Shown here piece after piece: positions 1-9,200 of a stretch of DNA of 23,470 nucleotides (positions are counted from its first letter, which is position 1; every line of letters begins with the position of its first letter). Where the stretch lies: positions 1-23,470 of the forward strand of contig JAICVC010000012.1 in the NCBI GenBank assembly GCA_025935515.1. The letters are read 5' to 3'. The position numbers and the translations under genes were made by a program. Under the pieces are notes generated by a model. The model saw only the letters and a list, made by a program, of their open reading frames with translations. It had not been told where the DNA came from and made no database searches. The stretch is from Sphingomonas sp. GTDB lineage: Bacteria > Pseudomonadota > Alphaproteobacteria > Sphingomonadales > Sphingomonadaceae.

Positions 1-1
1 C

Positions 2-1801
2 GAGGTGAAGCAGGCGGCCGGCGATATCATCCTCTTCATCGACGAGATGCACACGCTGGTCGGTGCTGGGAAAGCCGAAGGCGCGATGGACGCGGGCAAT
101 TTGCTGAAGCCGGCGCTGTCACGCGGCGAGCTGCACTGCATCGGTGCGACCACGCTCGACGAATATCGCAAGTATATCGAGAAGGACGCCGCGCTCGAGC
201 GGCGCTTCCAGCCTGTGTTCGTCGGGGAGCCCACAGTGCCCGACACCATCTCGATCCTTCGCGGGCTCAAGGAAAAATACGAGCTTCACCACGGCGTCCG
301 AATCACCGACGCGGCGATCGTCGCCGCGGCGACGCTCGGCAACCGCTACATCACTGACCGCTTCCTCCCGGACAAGGCTATCGACCTGATGGACGAGGCC
401 GCGAGCCGGATCCGGATGGAGGTCGAATCGAAGCCCGAGGAGATCGAGAACCTCGACCGCCGGATCATCCAGCTCAAGATCGAGCGCGAGGCGCTGAAGA
501 AGGAGCAGGACAAGGGGTCGAAGGATCGCCTCGCCAGGCTCGAGGAAGAGCTCGCCAACCTCGAGCAGCAATCGACCGAGCTGACGCAGCGCTGGCAGGC
601 GGAAAAAGAAAAGATTGCCGGCGAGGCGAAGATCAAGGAGCAGCTCGACGCGGCGCGGCTCGAGCTCGAGCAGGCGCAGCGCGCTGGCGATCTCGCCAAG
701 GCCGGCGAGCTGCAATACGGGCGTATTCCGCAATTCGAAAAGCAGCTTGCCGACGCGCAAGCGGAATCCAAGGGCGCGATGCTGCGCGAGGAAGTCACCG
801 ACCAGGACATCGCGGCGGTGGTCAGCCGCTGGACCGGAATCCCGGTCGAACGGATGATGGAGGGCGAACGCGAGAAATTACTCCAGATGGAGGCGACGAT
901 AGGCGCCCGGGTGATCGGCCAGGAGGATGCCGTGAAGGCGGTGTCGGCGGCAGTCCGGCGCGCCCGCGCGGGCCTGCAGGACCCGAACCGGCCGCTCGGA
1001 TCATTCCTGTTCCTGGGCCCGACCGGCGTCGGCAAGACCGAACTGACCAAGGCGCTGGCCGAATTCCTGTTCGACGACGCTTCGGCAATGGTCCGCATCG
1101 ACATGAGCGAATTCATGGAGAAGCATGCGGTGGCGCGGCTGATCGGGGCTCCGCCAGGCTATGTCGGCTATGAGGAAGGCGGGGTGCTCACCGAAGCGGT
1201 GCGGCGCCGGCCCTACCAGGTGGTGCTGTTCGACGAGGTCGAGAAAGCGCACGGCGACGTCTTCAACGTGCTGCTACAGGTGCTCGACGACGGCCGGCTG
1301 ACCGACGGCCAAGGCCGCACGGTGGACTTCACCAACACGATCATCATCCTCACGTCCAACCTCGGCTCGCAATATCTCGCGCAGCTTGGCGAGGATGAGC
1401 CGGTCGAAAAGGCCGAGCCACAGGTGATGGAGGTGGTCCGCGCGCACTTCCGGCCCGAGTTCCTCAACCGGCTCGACGAGATCATCCTGTTCCACCGGCT
1501 GTCTGCCGGGCACATGGGGCCAATCGTCGACATCCAGATCGCGCGGCTGCAGAAGCTGCTCGAGGATCGCAAGATAAGGCTCGAGCTGACCGACGCAGCG
1601 CGGGCCTGGCTCGGCCGCGTCGGCTACGATCCGGTCTATGGCGCAAGGCCGCTCAAGCGGGCCGTCCAGAAATATCTGCAGGACCCGCTCGCCGACAAAA
1701 TCCTCGCCGGCGAGATCAACGACGGCTCAACGGTTCGCGTCGACGAAGGCGACGGGCAGCTGGCGCTCGCTCCAATCGGCGACCAGCGCGAAGCAGCTTA
1801 G
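2..1801 (+). CDS. clpB: ATP-dependent disaggregase ClpB (5' end outside window)
   Basis: Cytosolic AAA+ chaperone that works with DnaK/DnaJ/GrpE to pull polypeptides out of aggregates. The visible part begins inside the first nucleotide-binding domain at its Walker B (IILFIDEMHTLVGAG) and arginine-finger region (LERRFQPV). The Glu/Lys/Arg-rich coiled-coil middle domain follows (about 420-760). The second AAA+ domain has Walker A GPTGVGKT at 1016-1039, Walker B VVLFDEVEKAH near 1225, sensor 1 ILTSNLGS near 1350 and sensor 2 GARPLKRAVQ near 1640. The frame is open to the left edge, so the GTG at 5 is an internal Val codon and the N domain and first Walker A lie outside. The stop overlaps by four bases the stop of the convergent gene downstream. 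Family assignment is certain; ClpA is excluded by the long middle domain. Confidence 0.97.
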   Translation, partial: EVKQAAGDIILFIDEMHTLVGAGKAEGAMDAGNLLKPALSRGELHCIGATTLDEYRKYIEKDAALERRFQPVFVGEPTVPDTISILRGLKEKYELHHGVRITDAAIVAAATLGNRYITDRFLPDKAIDLMDEAASRIRMEVESKPEEIENLDRRIIQLKIEREALKKEQDKGSKDRLARLEEELANLEQQSTELTQRWQAEKEKIAGEAKIKEQLDAARLELEQAQRAGDLAKAGELQYGRIPQFEKQLADAQAESKGAMLREEVTDQDIAAVVSRWTGIPVERMMEGEREKLLQMEATIGARVIGQEDAVKAVSAAVRRARAGLQDPNRPLGSFLFLGPTGVGKTELTKALAEFLFDDASAMVRIDMSEFMEKHAVARLIGAPPGYVGYEEGGVLTEAVRRRPYQVVLFDEVEKAHGDVFNVLLQVLDDGRLTDGQGRTVDFTNTIIILTSNLGSQYLAQLGEDEPVEKAEPQVMEVVRAHFRPEFLNRLDEIILFHRLSAGHMGPIVDIQIARLQKLLEDRKIRLELTDAARAWLGRVGYDPVYGARPLKRAVQKYLQDPLADKILAGEINDGSTVRVDEGDGQLALAPIGDQREAA

Positions 1802-2043
1802 CTCCCGGTGCCGTTCCGTTCCGGCGGCGAAGCCTGCGGCTTTTCAGTGGCCTGGCCCGGTTGAGCCGGAGCCGGCGCGGCCTGCGGAACAGTGACGCAA
1901 ACGCGCTTGGGCGTGAGTGAGCCGGTGACCGCCTGCTCCACGCGGCAAATCCGCTTGGGCTTGGTTGCAGGCGGCGGGGATGGCTGAGGCGCCGCTGGCT
2001 CGGCCGACGCTGCGAGCAACGCCGAAGCAACCAAAAGCAACAT
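1798..2043 (-). CDS. small secreted Pro-rich protein, function unknown
   Basis: 81 residues. The N-terminus MLLLVASALLAASA is a short signal peptide, so the product is probably periplasmic. The mature part is a Pro/Ala-rich N-terminal stretch, a central segment with two Cys (KRICRVEQAVTGSLTPKRVC) and a second Pro/Ala/Gln-rich tail. The core resembles the small CR...TGS...KRVC proteins often annotated as hypothetical in sphingomonads (recollection, not a search). A clear Shine-Dalgarno (TTGAGGAG) sits eight bases before the ATG, which supports translation. The stop overlaps the clpB stop by four bases. The next gene upstream on the same strand, the TPR hydroxylase, ends 98 bases away, so the two could share a transcript. 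No function can be assigned. Confidence 0.72.
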   Translation of the reverse strand: MLLLVASALLAASAEPAAPQPSPPPATKPKRICRVEQAVTGSLTPKRVCVTVPQAAPAPAQPGQATEKPQASPPERNGTGS

Positions 2044-2141
2044 AGGAACTCCTCAACTGGCAGCGGGCTGTCGTCCTCTCGGAACACGCCGCGCCAGTCA
2101 ACCGCCCAGCCAATCCGTTCGTCGAAAAGAATAGAACCAGT

Positions 2142-3404
2142 TCAGGCGGTTTTCTGCGCGTCGGCGACGGAGAACATCCGGCAGATCATCTCGCGCTCAT
2201 GCTCGCTGAGGTGCGGGTTCCAGCAGTCGAGGATCAGCACCGCGCGGTCGCGGCTGCTCTTGTTCCAGGCCTCGTGTTCGATGGTGTCGTCGAAGGCGAA
2301 CGCTTCGCCCTCGCGCCATTCGCGGGTTTCGCCGCCGACCCGGAATGCACAATCGCCCGGCACGATCAGCGGCAAGTGGATGATCGCGCGCGTGTTGGTG
2401 ACACCGGTGTGTGGCGGGATGTGCTTGCCCGCCTGCAGGATCGAGAAGAAGACCGTGGGTGCCCGTCCGGGAATCCCGGCGAGTGGCAGGCGCTCGACGA
2501 TCTCCGCGGTTTTCGGCGCGCGGGCACACGCCTCTTCGACGCGTTCGCCGTCCTTCCACAAGTGCAGCGCGCTCCACGCGGCATTATTGTTGAGCTCCGT
2601 CCATTTGTTTTGCGGCGTGCCGGGCGGCATTGCGACATAGGGCGAAAGGCCCGCATCGCCCGAGCCCAGGAGTTCGACCAACTCGGCGCGGATCACGTCG
2701 GTTTGCGCCTCGAGATCGCCAAGCCAGGGGAAGTGCTCGCGGCCGAAATATTCGTCCGCGGGCAGGAACGGATAGTGCATGCCAAAGCATTCGTTGGCGT
2801 AGACACGGCGGCGGCCCAGCATGACATCCATCGCCGCCGAGACACGCCTTCGGTCGCGCGACGAGGCGCGCTCGAGTTCAGCTTCGAGACCGGAGGCAAG
2901 TGCGTCGGCGAGCTGCTGTTCGCGCTGCATCATGAAGCTGCGCGCGTGATCGAAGATTGCGCGGAGTTCAGGGCCGGCGCTGACATGCTCCTGCGCCAAC
3001 TGCGCGACCCCGGCCCACCGCACCGTGGCGTCGCCCACCTCGCCGCGCCGCTCGTGAAGCTCGGCTAGCCGGATCAGGGCCATGAGGTTGCGCTGGTCGG
3101 TCTGCAGCGCCGACTCCAGCGCGGCGCGCTCCGCGCCATCGTCGCCGGCAAGGCGATGGGTCTTCGCGAGATTGAGCCAGAGCGCGGTTGCCTTGGGGTC
3201 TGCCTTGGTCGCGGCTTCGAAGTGAAGCCTCGCAGTCGCCGGATCATTGCGTCCGAGCGCCTCCATGCCGAGCATATTGAGCGCAACGGGATGCTCGGGG
3301 TTCAGCCGCAGTGCCGCCTCGACCTCGCGCTGCACGTCGGCCGGGCGGCCCTGCTGCTGGGCGTGCACGGCGCGCGCCAGATGTTGCTCTGCGGTCATCG
3401 CCAT
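2142..3404 (-). CDS. TPR-repeat aspartyl/asparaginyl beta-hydroxylase family protein
   Basis: About 420 residues. The N-terminal ~150 residues are tetratricopeptide repeats (AVHAQQQGRPADVQREVEAALRLNPEHPVALNMLG and following units), a protein-binding scaffold. The C-terminal ~170 residues are an Asp/Asn beta-hydroxylase jelly-roll that uses Fe(II) and 2-oxoglutarate. It has HIPPHTG with the proximal iron-binding His at 2409-2411, and IEHEAWN with the distal His at 2274-2276. It should be cytosolic; no signal peptide is visible. The frame opens at 3476, but the ATG at 3404 (MAMTAEQHLARAV) fits the start of the first TPR and leaves room for a promoter before the divergent sulfotransferase-like gene; the ATG six bases on is equally possible. 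No strong Shine-Dalgarno is visible at either. TPR units suggest it binds a protein or peptide substrate (inference). Confidence 0.86.
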   Translation of the reverse strand: MAMTAEQHLARAVHAQQQGRPADVQREVEAALRLNPEHPVALNMLGMEALGRNDPATARLHFEAATKADPKATALWLNLAKTHRLAGDDGAERAALESALQTDQRNLMALIRLAELHERRGEVGDATVRWAGVAQLAQEHVSAGPELRAIFDHARSFMMQREQQLADALASGLEAELERASSRDRRRVSAAMDVMLGRRRVYANECFGMHYPFLPADEYFGREHFPWLGDLEAQTDVIRAELVELLGSGDAGLSPYVAMPPGTPQNKWTELNNNAAWSALHLWKDGERVEEACARAPKTAEIVERLPLAGIPGRAPTVFFSILQAGKHIPPHTGVTNTRAIIHLPLIVPGDCAFRVGGETREWREGEAFAFDDTIEHEAWNKSSRDRAVLILDCWNPHLSEHEREMICRMFSVADAQKTA

Positions 3405-3484
3405 GTGCCGGCAATGACTGCCGATTTGGGGCGTGGTCAAGGGATGCCTTGCCCCCGAGGGCGGGTTTGCGCACAAGCCCCAAC

Positions 3485-4510
3485 ATGGCGGCGAACGTTC
3501 CAGGCTTGCCCGAACTGATCGACGATGGCCGGTGGCTGGCGCACCGCTACGACGAGACGGCCGACGCCGTGCAGTTCCGCTTTGTCCCGCGCGAAGCCCA
3601 GCGCGAAATGACCTTCCTCACCGACCATGAGATCGGGGACGCCCCGCTCGCGGTGCACGGGCGTGCCGAGTGCCTCGCCGAGGCTCGCAAACGCGAGCTG
3701 CCCACGCCGCGCCTGATTTTTCACTCGGCCTATTGCTGCTCTACCCTGCTCGCGCGGGCGTTCGACATTCCCGGGGTGTCGTTCGGTCTTAAGGAACCCC
3801 AGATTCTGAATGACGTGGTCGGGCTTCAGCTCCGGCGCGGCGATCCGCGGCAGGTGGCGGCGGCGCTGGACGTAGCGCTGCTTCTCCTCGCGCGGCCGCT
3901 GGGCCCCGGCGAAACCAACGTGGTCAAGCCTTCGAATCTCATCAATCCACTTCTCCCGTTGATTACAGCGATGCGCCCGGACCTCCGCGGGCTCCTGCTC
4001 CATGCGCAGCTCGAAACCTTCCTCGGATCCGTTGCTCGTAAAGAAGTGGAAGGGCGCAACTGGGTTCGCGACCTGATGTGGAAGATGATCCATCTCGGCC
4101 AAGCCGAGCGCTTCGGGTTCTCCGATGAAGAGCTTTACCGCCAGACCGACTTGCAGGTGGCGTCAGTCGGCTGGCTGGCTCAACAGGCGCTGTTCGCCGA
4201 AGCGGCGCAGGCGCACACTGGATTTCAGACGCTCGACAGTGAGACTTTGGTCGAACGCCCCGCCGAGTGCCTAGCGGCGCTGAAGGAGCTGTTCGACCTG
4301 GACTTCGATGCCGAAGAGGTCGTGTCGGGCCCTGCCTTCCACACGCATAGTAAATATCGCAGCGGCTATTCGCCCGGTACGCGGCAGGAGGAGCGTGAAC
4401 GGGGGCTCGCAATGCACGCGCGCGAAATTGATATGGTGCTCAAATGGACGGAGCAGCTCGCTCGCCATGCTCAGGTACCGCTCACGCTTCCAACGAACCT
4501 GCTCCGATAA
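3485..4510 (+). CDS. sulfotransferase-like protein
   Basis: 341 residues, divergent from the TPR hydroxylase. RLIFHSAYCCSTLLARAFD (around residues 77-94) matches the 5'-phosphosulfate-binding loop of sulfotransferase-fold proteins: beta strand, then a Ser/Thr-rich loop at the start of a helix. KEPQILNDV and the later VVKPSNLINPLLP segment fit the second substrate-side strand of this fold. Such enzymes move sulfate from PAPS to a hydroxyl or amine, but the core loop is divergent and PAPS use is not proven. I chose the ATG at 3485 (MAANVPGLPELIDDG) because upstream in-frame codons look non-coding and overlap the divergent promoter region. The Sel1/prolyl-hydroxylase gene starts 48 bases after the stop on the same strand, so co-transcription is likely. 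A kinase-like or other P-loop role is the main alternative. Confidence 0.65.
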   Translation: MAANVPGLPELIDDGRWLAHRYDETADAVQFRFVPREAQREMTFLTDHEIGDAPLAVHGRAECLAEARKRELPTPRLIFHSAYCCSTLLARAFDIPGVSFGLKEPQILNDVVGLQLRRGDPRQVAAALDVALLLLARPLGPGETNVVKPSNLINPLLPLITAMRPDLRGLLLHAQLETFLGSVARKEVEGRNWVRDLMWKMIHLGQAERFGFSDEELYRQTDLQVASVGWLAQQALFAEAAQAHTGFQTLDSETLVERPAECLAALKELFDLDFDAEEVVSGPAFHTHSKYRSGYSPGTRQEERERGLAMHAREIDMVLKWTEQLARHAQVPLTLPTNLLR

Positions 4511-4558
4511 AGCATTCCGGCTCGCCCCATGACGACCGCTGTGGCATGAGCCGCCTCG

Positions 4559-5515
4559 ATGGCCCAAGCGACCCTTGACGACGCAATCACGCTTATTGAT
4601 GCGGGGCGAACCGACGAAGGCGTAAACCTCTTGAGGGAAGTCGCATCGAAGGGCGAACCACAAGCTCTTTTTGTCCTCGCCGACCTGACCTGGAGCGGGA
4701 CGCTCGTCGGCCAAGATCCACCACGCGGACGGCTGTTGTTCGAATATTCGGCGGCGCTCGGCCATCCGCAGGCGAATATCATCGCCACGAATCTTCTCGG
4801 GAACGGCATCGCAGGACGCCGCGATTGGCCCGCGGCGCTGGAGCGGCTGGGAGCCGAAGCGCGACAGCTGCCCGAGCGCCGAGCAGCGCTTGAGCTGCTC
4901 AAAGCGATGACCCTCGATATCAATGGCGATCCGAACGGCTCCCTCGAAGCAAAGCTCATCAGCGAGCGGCCCTATGTTCGCATGTTCGAGGCCCTCTTGA
5001 CGCCCGCCGAGTGCGCCTACCTGATCAAAGTGGCCGAGCCGCTATTCGAACCTTCCATGGTGTACGACAAGCTCGGCATCGGCGTGCGCGACACAATTCG
5101 TACGTCCGACGGGGCTGCATTCCAGTGGTTGATCGAGGACCCGGCTATCCATGCGCTGAACCGCCGTGTCGCAAACGCGACAGGGACCAGGTTTCTGCAA
5201 GGCGAGGCACTGCAGGTCCTGCGCTACTCGCCTGGGCAGGAATACCGGCCCCACTTTGATTACTTGGAGGGTTCGGACAACCCACGGCCCTGGACGGCGC
5301 TCATATATTTGAATGAAGATTACGAGGGCGGCGAAACGGCATTCGTACGCACCGATTTCCAGGTGCGGGGCAGAACGGGCGACGTGCTCGTCTTTCGGAA
5401 CGACGGTCCCGACGGCAAGCGCGAGCCTTTGGCGGAGCACGCCGGAAGGCCGGTCACGCGCGGAGTCAAGTATCTCGCCACGCGGTGGATCCGCGAACGG
5501 CGCTGGATACCTTGA
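4559..5515 (+). CDS. Sel1/TPR-like + prolyl 4-hydroxylase domain protein
   Basis: 318 residues. The N-terminal ~110 residues are Sel1-type helical repeats (GRTDEGVNLLREVASKGEPQALFVLADL, then LFEYSAALGHPQANIIATNLL). The C-terminal ~190 residues are a prolyl-4-hydroxylase-like Fe(II)/2-oxoglutarate oxygenase: RPHFDYLE gives the HxD iron ligands (about H232 and D234), the distal His is near residue 294 (LAEHAGRPV), and GVKYLATRWIRER carries the Lys (about 304) expected to bind the 2-oxoglutarate carboxylate. All catalytic residues are present. The ATG at 4559 lies 48 bases after the sulfotransferase-like stop, with only a weak ribosome site. Bacterial members hydroxylate Pro in proteins or free amino acids; the substrate here is unknown. 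No signal peptide, so action is expected in the cytosol. Confidence 0.87.
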   Translation: MAQATLDDAITLIDAGRTDEGVNLLREVASKGEPQALFVLADLTWSGTLVGQDPPRGRLLFEYSAALGHPQANIIATNLLGNGIAGRRDWPAALERLGAEARQLPERRAALELLKAMTLDINGDPNGSLEAKLISERPYVRMFEALLTPAECAYLIKVAEPLFEPSMVYDKLGIGVRDTIRTSDGAAFQWLIEDPAIHALNRRVANATGTRFLQGEALQVLRYSPGQEYRPHFDYLEGSDNPRPWTALIYLNEDYEGGETAFVRTDFQVRGRTGDVLVFRNDGPDGKREPLAEHAGRPVTRGVKYLATRWIRERRWIP

Positions 5516-5533
5516 TGCGAATCCTTCGCCCCC

Positions 5534-6181
5534 TTACACAAACGCGAAATTGACCGCCTTCACCGTAAGCTTCTTGTCGAAGGCATATTCTTCGTAAGGA
5601 CCGCCGCGCTCAACGAAATGAAGGAAGAGATGCGCCGACCAGGCGTTCGGGTTCGGAGTGAGGCGGCCGTGCCGATGGTGCACGCCCTGATAGATGACCG
5701 CATCACCGATCTGCATGCCGACGGCTGAGTGGGCGACCGTTCCCCAATTTTCAATCAGCGGCTGCGCGCGGGGTGTGCGGTCGCGGGCAACCTCAAGATC
5801 CCAAACCTCGCCGTCACTATAATCGAGCGTCAGCGAAATGCTGTGCTCGCACGAAGGCCTGTCCGAATGCACCAGGCAGATGTCGCCTTCGCGGTAGATG
5901 CGGAAATAATTGTAGGTTGGGAGCAGGTCGCGGCCGACGATCTCGCTGATCATCGGGGTCAGGGCCCAGAGGAAGAAGTTCATCGGCTGGTATTGGTGGC
6001 CGTAAATCTCGAACGCCGGGCGCTTGAGCTGCGCGCCATGCGCAGTGACCGTGCTGAGCTCTAATGGTTCGGGGCCGAGACCGTCCTTGATCGCGCTCAG
6101 GAAAGCGTGGGCGACCTCAACCGGGACAAACTTCCTGACATGGAGGTACCCGTGCTCTTGGTAATTGCCCGCAACATCCAT
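5534..6181 (-). CDS. phytanoyl-CoA dioxygenase-like 2OG-Fe(II) oxygenase
   Basis: 215 residues. The N-terminus (YQEHGYLHVRKFVPVEVAHAFLSAI) has the usual opening of PhyH-like oxygenases. LVHSDRPSCEHS gives the HxD iron ligands (H105, D107); the distal His lies in GDAVIYQGVHHRHGR (residues 168-171), with the Arg after it a likely 2-oxoglutarate ligand. It is the third Fe(II)/2OG oxygenase in the block and lies downstream of the receptor gene on the same strand. The start is odd: the ATG at 6181 comes only two bases after the U-tract of the receptor's terminator, so there is no free Shine-Dalgarno. Translation may be leaderless or the hairpin may control it. Convergent with the prolyl-hydroxylase gene, 18 bases apart. 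Confidence 0.8.
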   Translation of the reverse strand: MDVAGNYQEHGYLHVRKFVPVEVAHAFLSAIKDGLGPEPLELSTVTAHGAQLKRPAFEIYGHQYQPMNFFLWALTPMISEIVGRDLLPTYNYFRIYREGDICLVHSDRPSCEHSISLTLDYSDGEVWDLEVARDRTPRAQPLIENWGTVAHSAVGMQIGDAVIYQGVHHRHGRLTPNPNAWSAHLFLHFVERGGPYEEYAFDKKLTVKAVNFAFV

Positions 6182-6183
6182 TG

Positions 6184-6214
6184 AAAAAAAAGGGCGGGCC
6201 CGAAGACCCGCCCT
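6184..6214 (-). terminator. Rho-independent terminator of the TonB receptor gene
   Basis: Read on the minus strand, AGGGCGGG pairs with CCCGCCCT across an eight-base loop and is followed directly by eight T. It lies 25 bases after the receptor stop codon and just before the ATG of the oxygenase gene. Confidence 0.9.
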
Positions 6215-6238
6215 CCCCTTTTGACCGACTTACATTCC

Positions 6239-9200
6239 CTAGAACTTGATCCGGGCAGCCGCCGCGAAGCGACGACCCAGCGGATCGTAAAGCGCCGGGA
6301 AGGTATTGCCGCTGTTCGCCGAAGTCGAACCGGCCGTGTTGCCCACGAACGGCGGCTTTTTGTCGAACAGGTTGTTGATGGTGAACGTCAGGTCGAAATG
6401 CTCGTTAACGTTGAACCGCGTGGCGAAGTCGAAATAATGCTGCGCCTTGATCCGGTTGAAGTTGACGGTCTCGCCGTTGAGCGTACCCGGCGCGTTGCAC
6501 AGAGCAAATGCGCTGGTCGGAGTGCAAGGATTACCCGCACTGTCGACGCTCTCGATCGTGTCGCTGAACAACGGCGGCAGGCCCGGCTCGTATCGGAACT
6601 TGCTAATGTACCGCCACAGGAGCGACAGGTCGACGCGGCCGAGGGATAGCGTCGTACGTTCGTTGAACGAATATTTCGGCAAGAGCGATCCGTTCGGGAA
6701 ACCGCAGTTGGCGCTGTAGAAGCCCACGCATTCACGATCGATCGAAGTCGCGCTGCTGGCAATCGCCTTGAACTTCTGGCTGTGCGTGTAGTTGCCCGCG
6801 AAGTTGATCGCCAGCTTGGCCGGAGCGTTCAGGATCGTGCCCAGCGACCGGCGATAATCAATGGTCAGATCGACACCGTCGGTGCTGAGCTTACCCTGGT
6901 TGCTGGAGATGCCGAACAGACCGCCAACTTCGAGCGGGTTGCCCTCGAGGCCGCCCGCGGACGTGCTGCGGCGGATGATCGTGCAGGCCGGATCCGTCGC
7001 CGAGGCCGCCGTAATGTTGTTGAAGCAGGCCCCGATCAGGTCGTCCGGAGTCGGGATCGTGATCGCGTCCTTGATCTTGATATGATAGTAATCGATCGAG
7101 GCGCTGAAACCGGGCAGGAAGCGCGGGCGAAGCACCGCGCCGACCGTCCAGGTGTTGGCCTTTTCCGGCTTCAGGTTGAGGCTGCCGCCAGTCGTGAGGT
7201 TCGCCTGACCGCCAGTCGGGTTGGTGATGAAACCGATCTGTGCCGCCGGCGCGCCCTGAGCAATACAGACTGCCCGAAGGTTGGGATCGTTCAGGTTTGG
7301 ATTGAGCGGGAGATCGCCGCTGGCGAGCGCGGGGTTCAACGTACCTGCGCACGGGTCAACCGCGAGGTTGGTCAGCACCGTCGTGATAGGCGTGAACAGC
7401 TCGGAGATGTTCGGAGCGCGAACCGCGTGGTTGTAGGCGCCGCGGAACTTGACGTCACGAACCGGAGCCCAACTGCCCGCCACCTTCCAGGTCGTGGTGT
7501 TGAACTTCGGGTTCGACGACAATCCCTGTTGCGCGAGCAATTGGGGGGTGGCGTCGAGCGTGTAATGAGAGCGGCGGATACCGGCCTCGAGCTGCAGCTC
7601 CTCGAAGAAGGGCCGGTCGCTGACGATGGGCGCGATGACCTCGGCGAAGCCTTCGTAAACATCGAGACCGCCGTTGACGATCGGCGGAGCGCCGCCGAAG
7701 CCGCCGCCGGCGATGTCGCCGTTGAGCGCGAGCGCGTCAGGCAGGATATCCGAGGTGTATTTGCGATATTCCGTACCCACGGCGAAGCTTACCGGGTTTT
7801 TGGCCCAGAGCTGCAGCGGCGTGTCGCCGTTGATCGTGCCGCGTGCCTGCGACAGCTTCACGTTGGTCGTGATCGAAGAGTCGCCCTGGATGAAGTTGAG
7901 CATGTCCGGGGTCACCGAACCCGCAACGCCGAAGATGTTCAGCGGCTCGCAGTTGTTGGACGTATCGAAACAGCCGTCGCCATTCGCAAGCAGGGCCTGC
8001 TGAACCCGCGAGGTCAGCCAGTAGCCGGCGATGTTCTGAACGCTGTTGGTGATGCCGCGCGAGCCGAACACGTCAAAGCCGATCTTGTCGGTGATGTCGC
8101 CGCGAAGGCCGGCACGGAAATCCCACGTGCGCGTCTGATAATCGCTGATACGCGGGCCGCCCTCGATCGCACGGCGCCGCACGCCGACGCTGAACTGCTG
8201 GAAGCCAGGATCGCCCGGCTGAAGCGTGGGGTTGGCACCGGCAAGACACGCGGCGGACGGCGGGTTGACCGGCTGCCCCGCAGCGTTGAGTCCGCCCGGG
8301 GTAAGCGGCTGACTGCCCGGCGTAGCAGGATCGAAGTCCCGAGTAGCGCAGAAGAAGTTGCGCTGCGCCGCGGTCAGGAACGGGTTGTTTAGCGGGATGT
8401 CGAGCGTCGTGTCGAAGATGCCCGACGGAGCAATGATCGTCTTGACGCTGTTATGACTGAACAGGCCGCGCGCATAGACGGTCAGATGGTCGGTGATGTC
8501 ATAATGGCCGGCGCTGTACAGGTTGTAGCGCTGGAACGGCGTCTGGAAGACGTTGTAGGGATTGAAGTTGAACGGTGCGAAGAAGGGCACGATGGACGTG
8601 CCGTCGGGGCTCACCTGCCGCCGGCTGATGCCGCCGCCGAGGTCGAACGCCGTCGGAACGGTACGGCTCGATCCGGCCGCCGCGAGGAAGCCCGGGCTGC
8701 TCGAGTCGAGGGCAAGGTTCGACCAGGGGCGATCGCCGCCCTGGAACACAGGATCCGACTCTTGGTAGCCAACGCTGATCACCGCGTTGCCACGGCCATC
8801 GTCGAAGTTAGCGCCGATCGTCAGGTCGCCGCGCAAATAATTGCCGTCGCCGCGCTGCGTGATGCGGTCGCCGACCGACAACTCCATCCCCGAGAAGTCG
8901 TTACGGGTGATGAAGTTCACAACGCCCGCAACGGCGTCGGCGCCGTAGGTGGAGCTCGCGCCGCCGGTCAGCACATCGACGCGGTCGATGAGGGCCAGCG
9001 GGATATTGTTCAAGTCGGTGCGCAGCAGTTGGTCGAAAGGAACGATACGCACGCCGTCCAAAAGGACGATGTTGCGGGCAGTGCCAAGACTGCGGAGGTT
9101 GATGAACGAGGCGCCAACCTGGCCATTGTTGACCTGCGCGTTGCTGGCCGCGGTCGCACCCGGAAGGGCGGTCAGCGTCTCAGCCGCGGTGTTGTTCTGG

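Noticed and set aside
6782..8392. Long plus-strand frame of 536 codons opposite the TonB receptor
   Set aside because: It is the antisense shadow of the high-GC receptor gene; very Arg/Val/Asp-rich with no domain.
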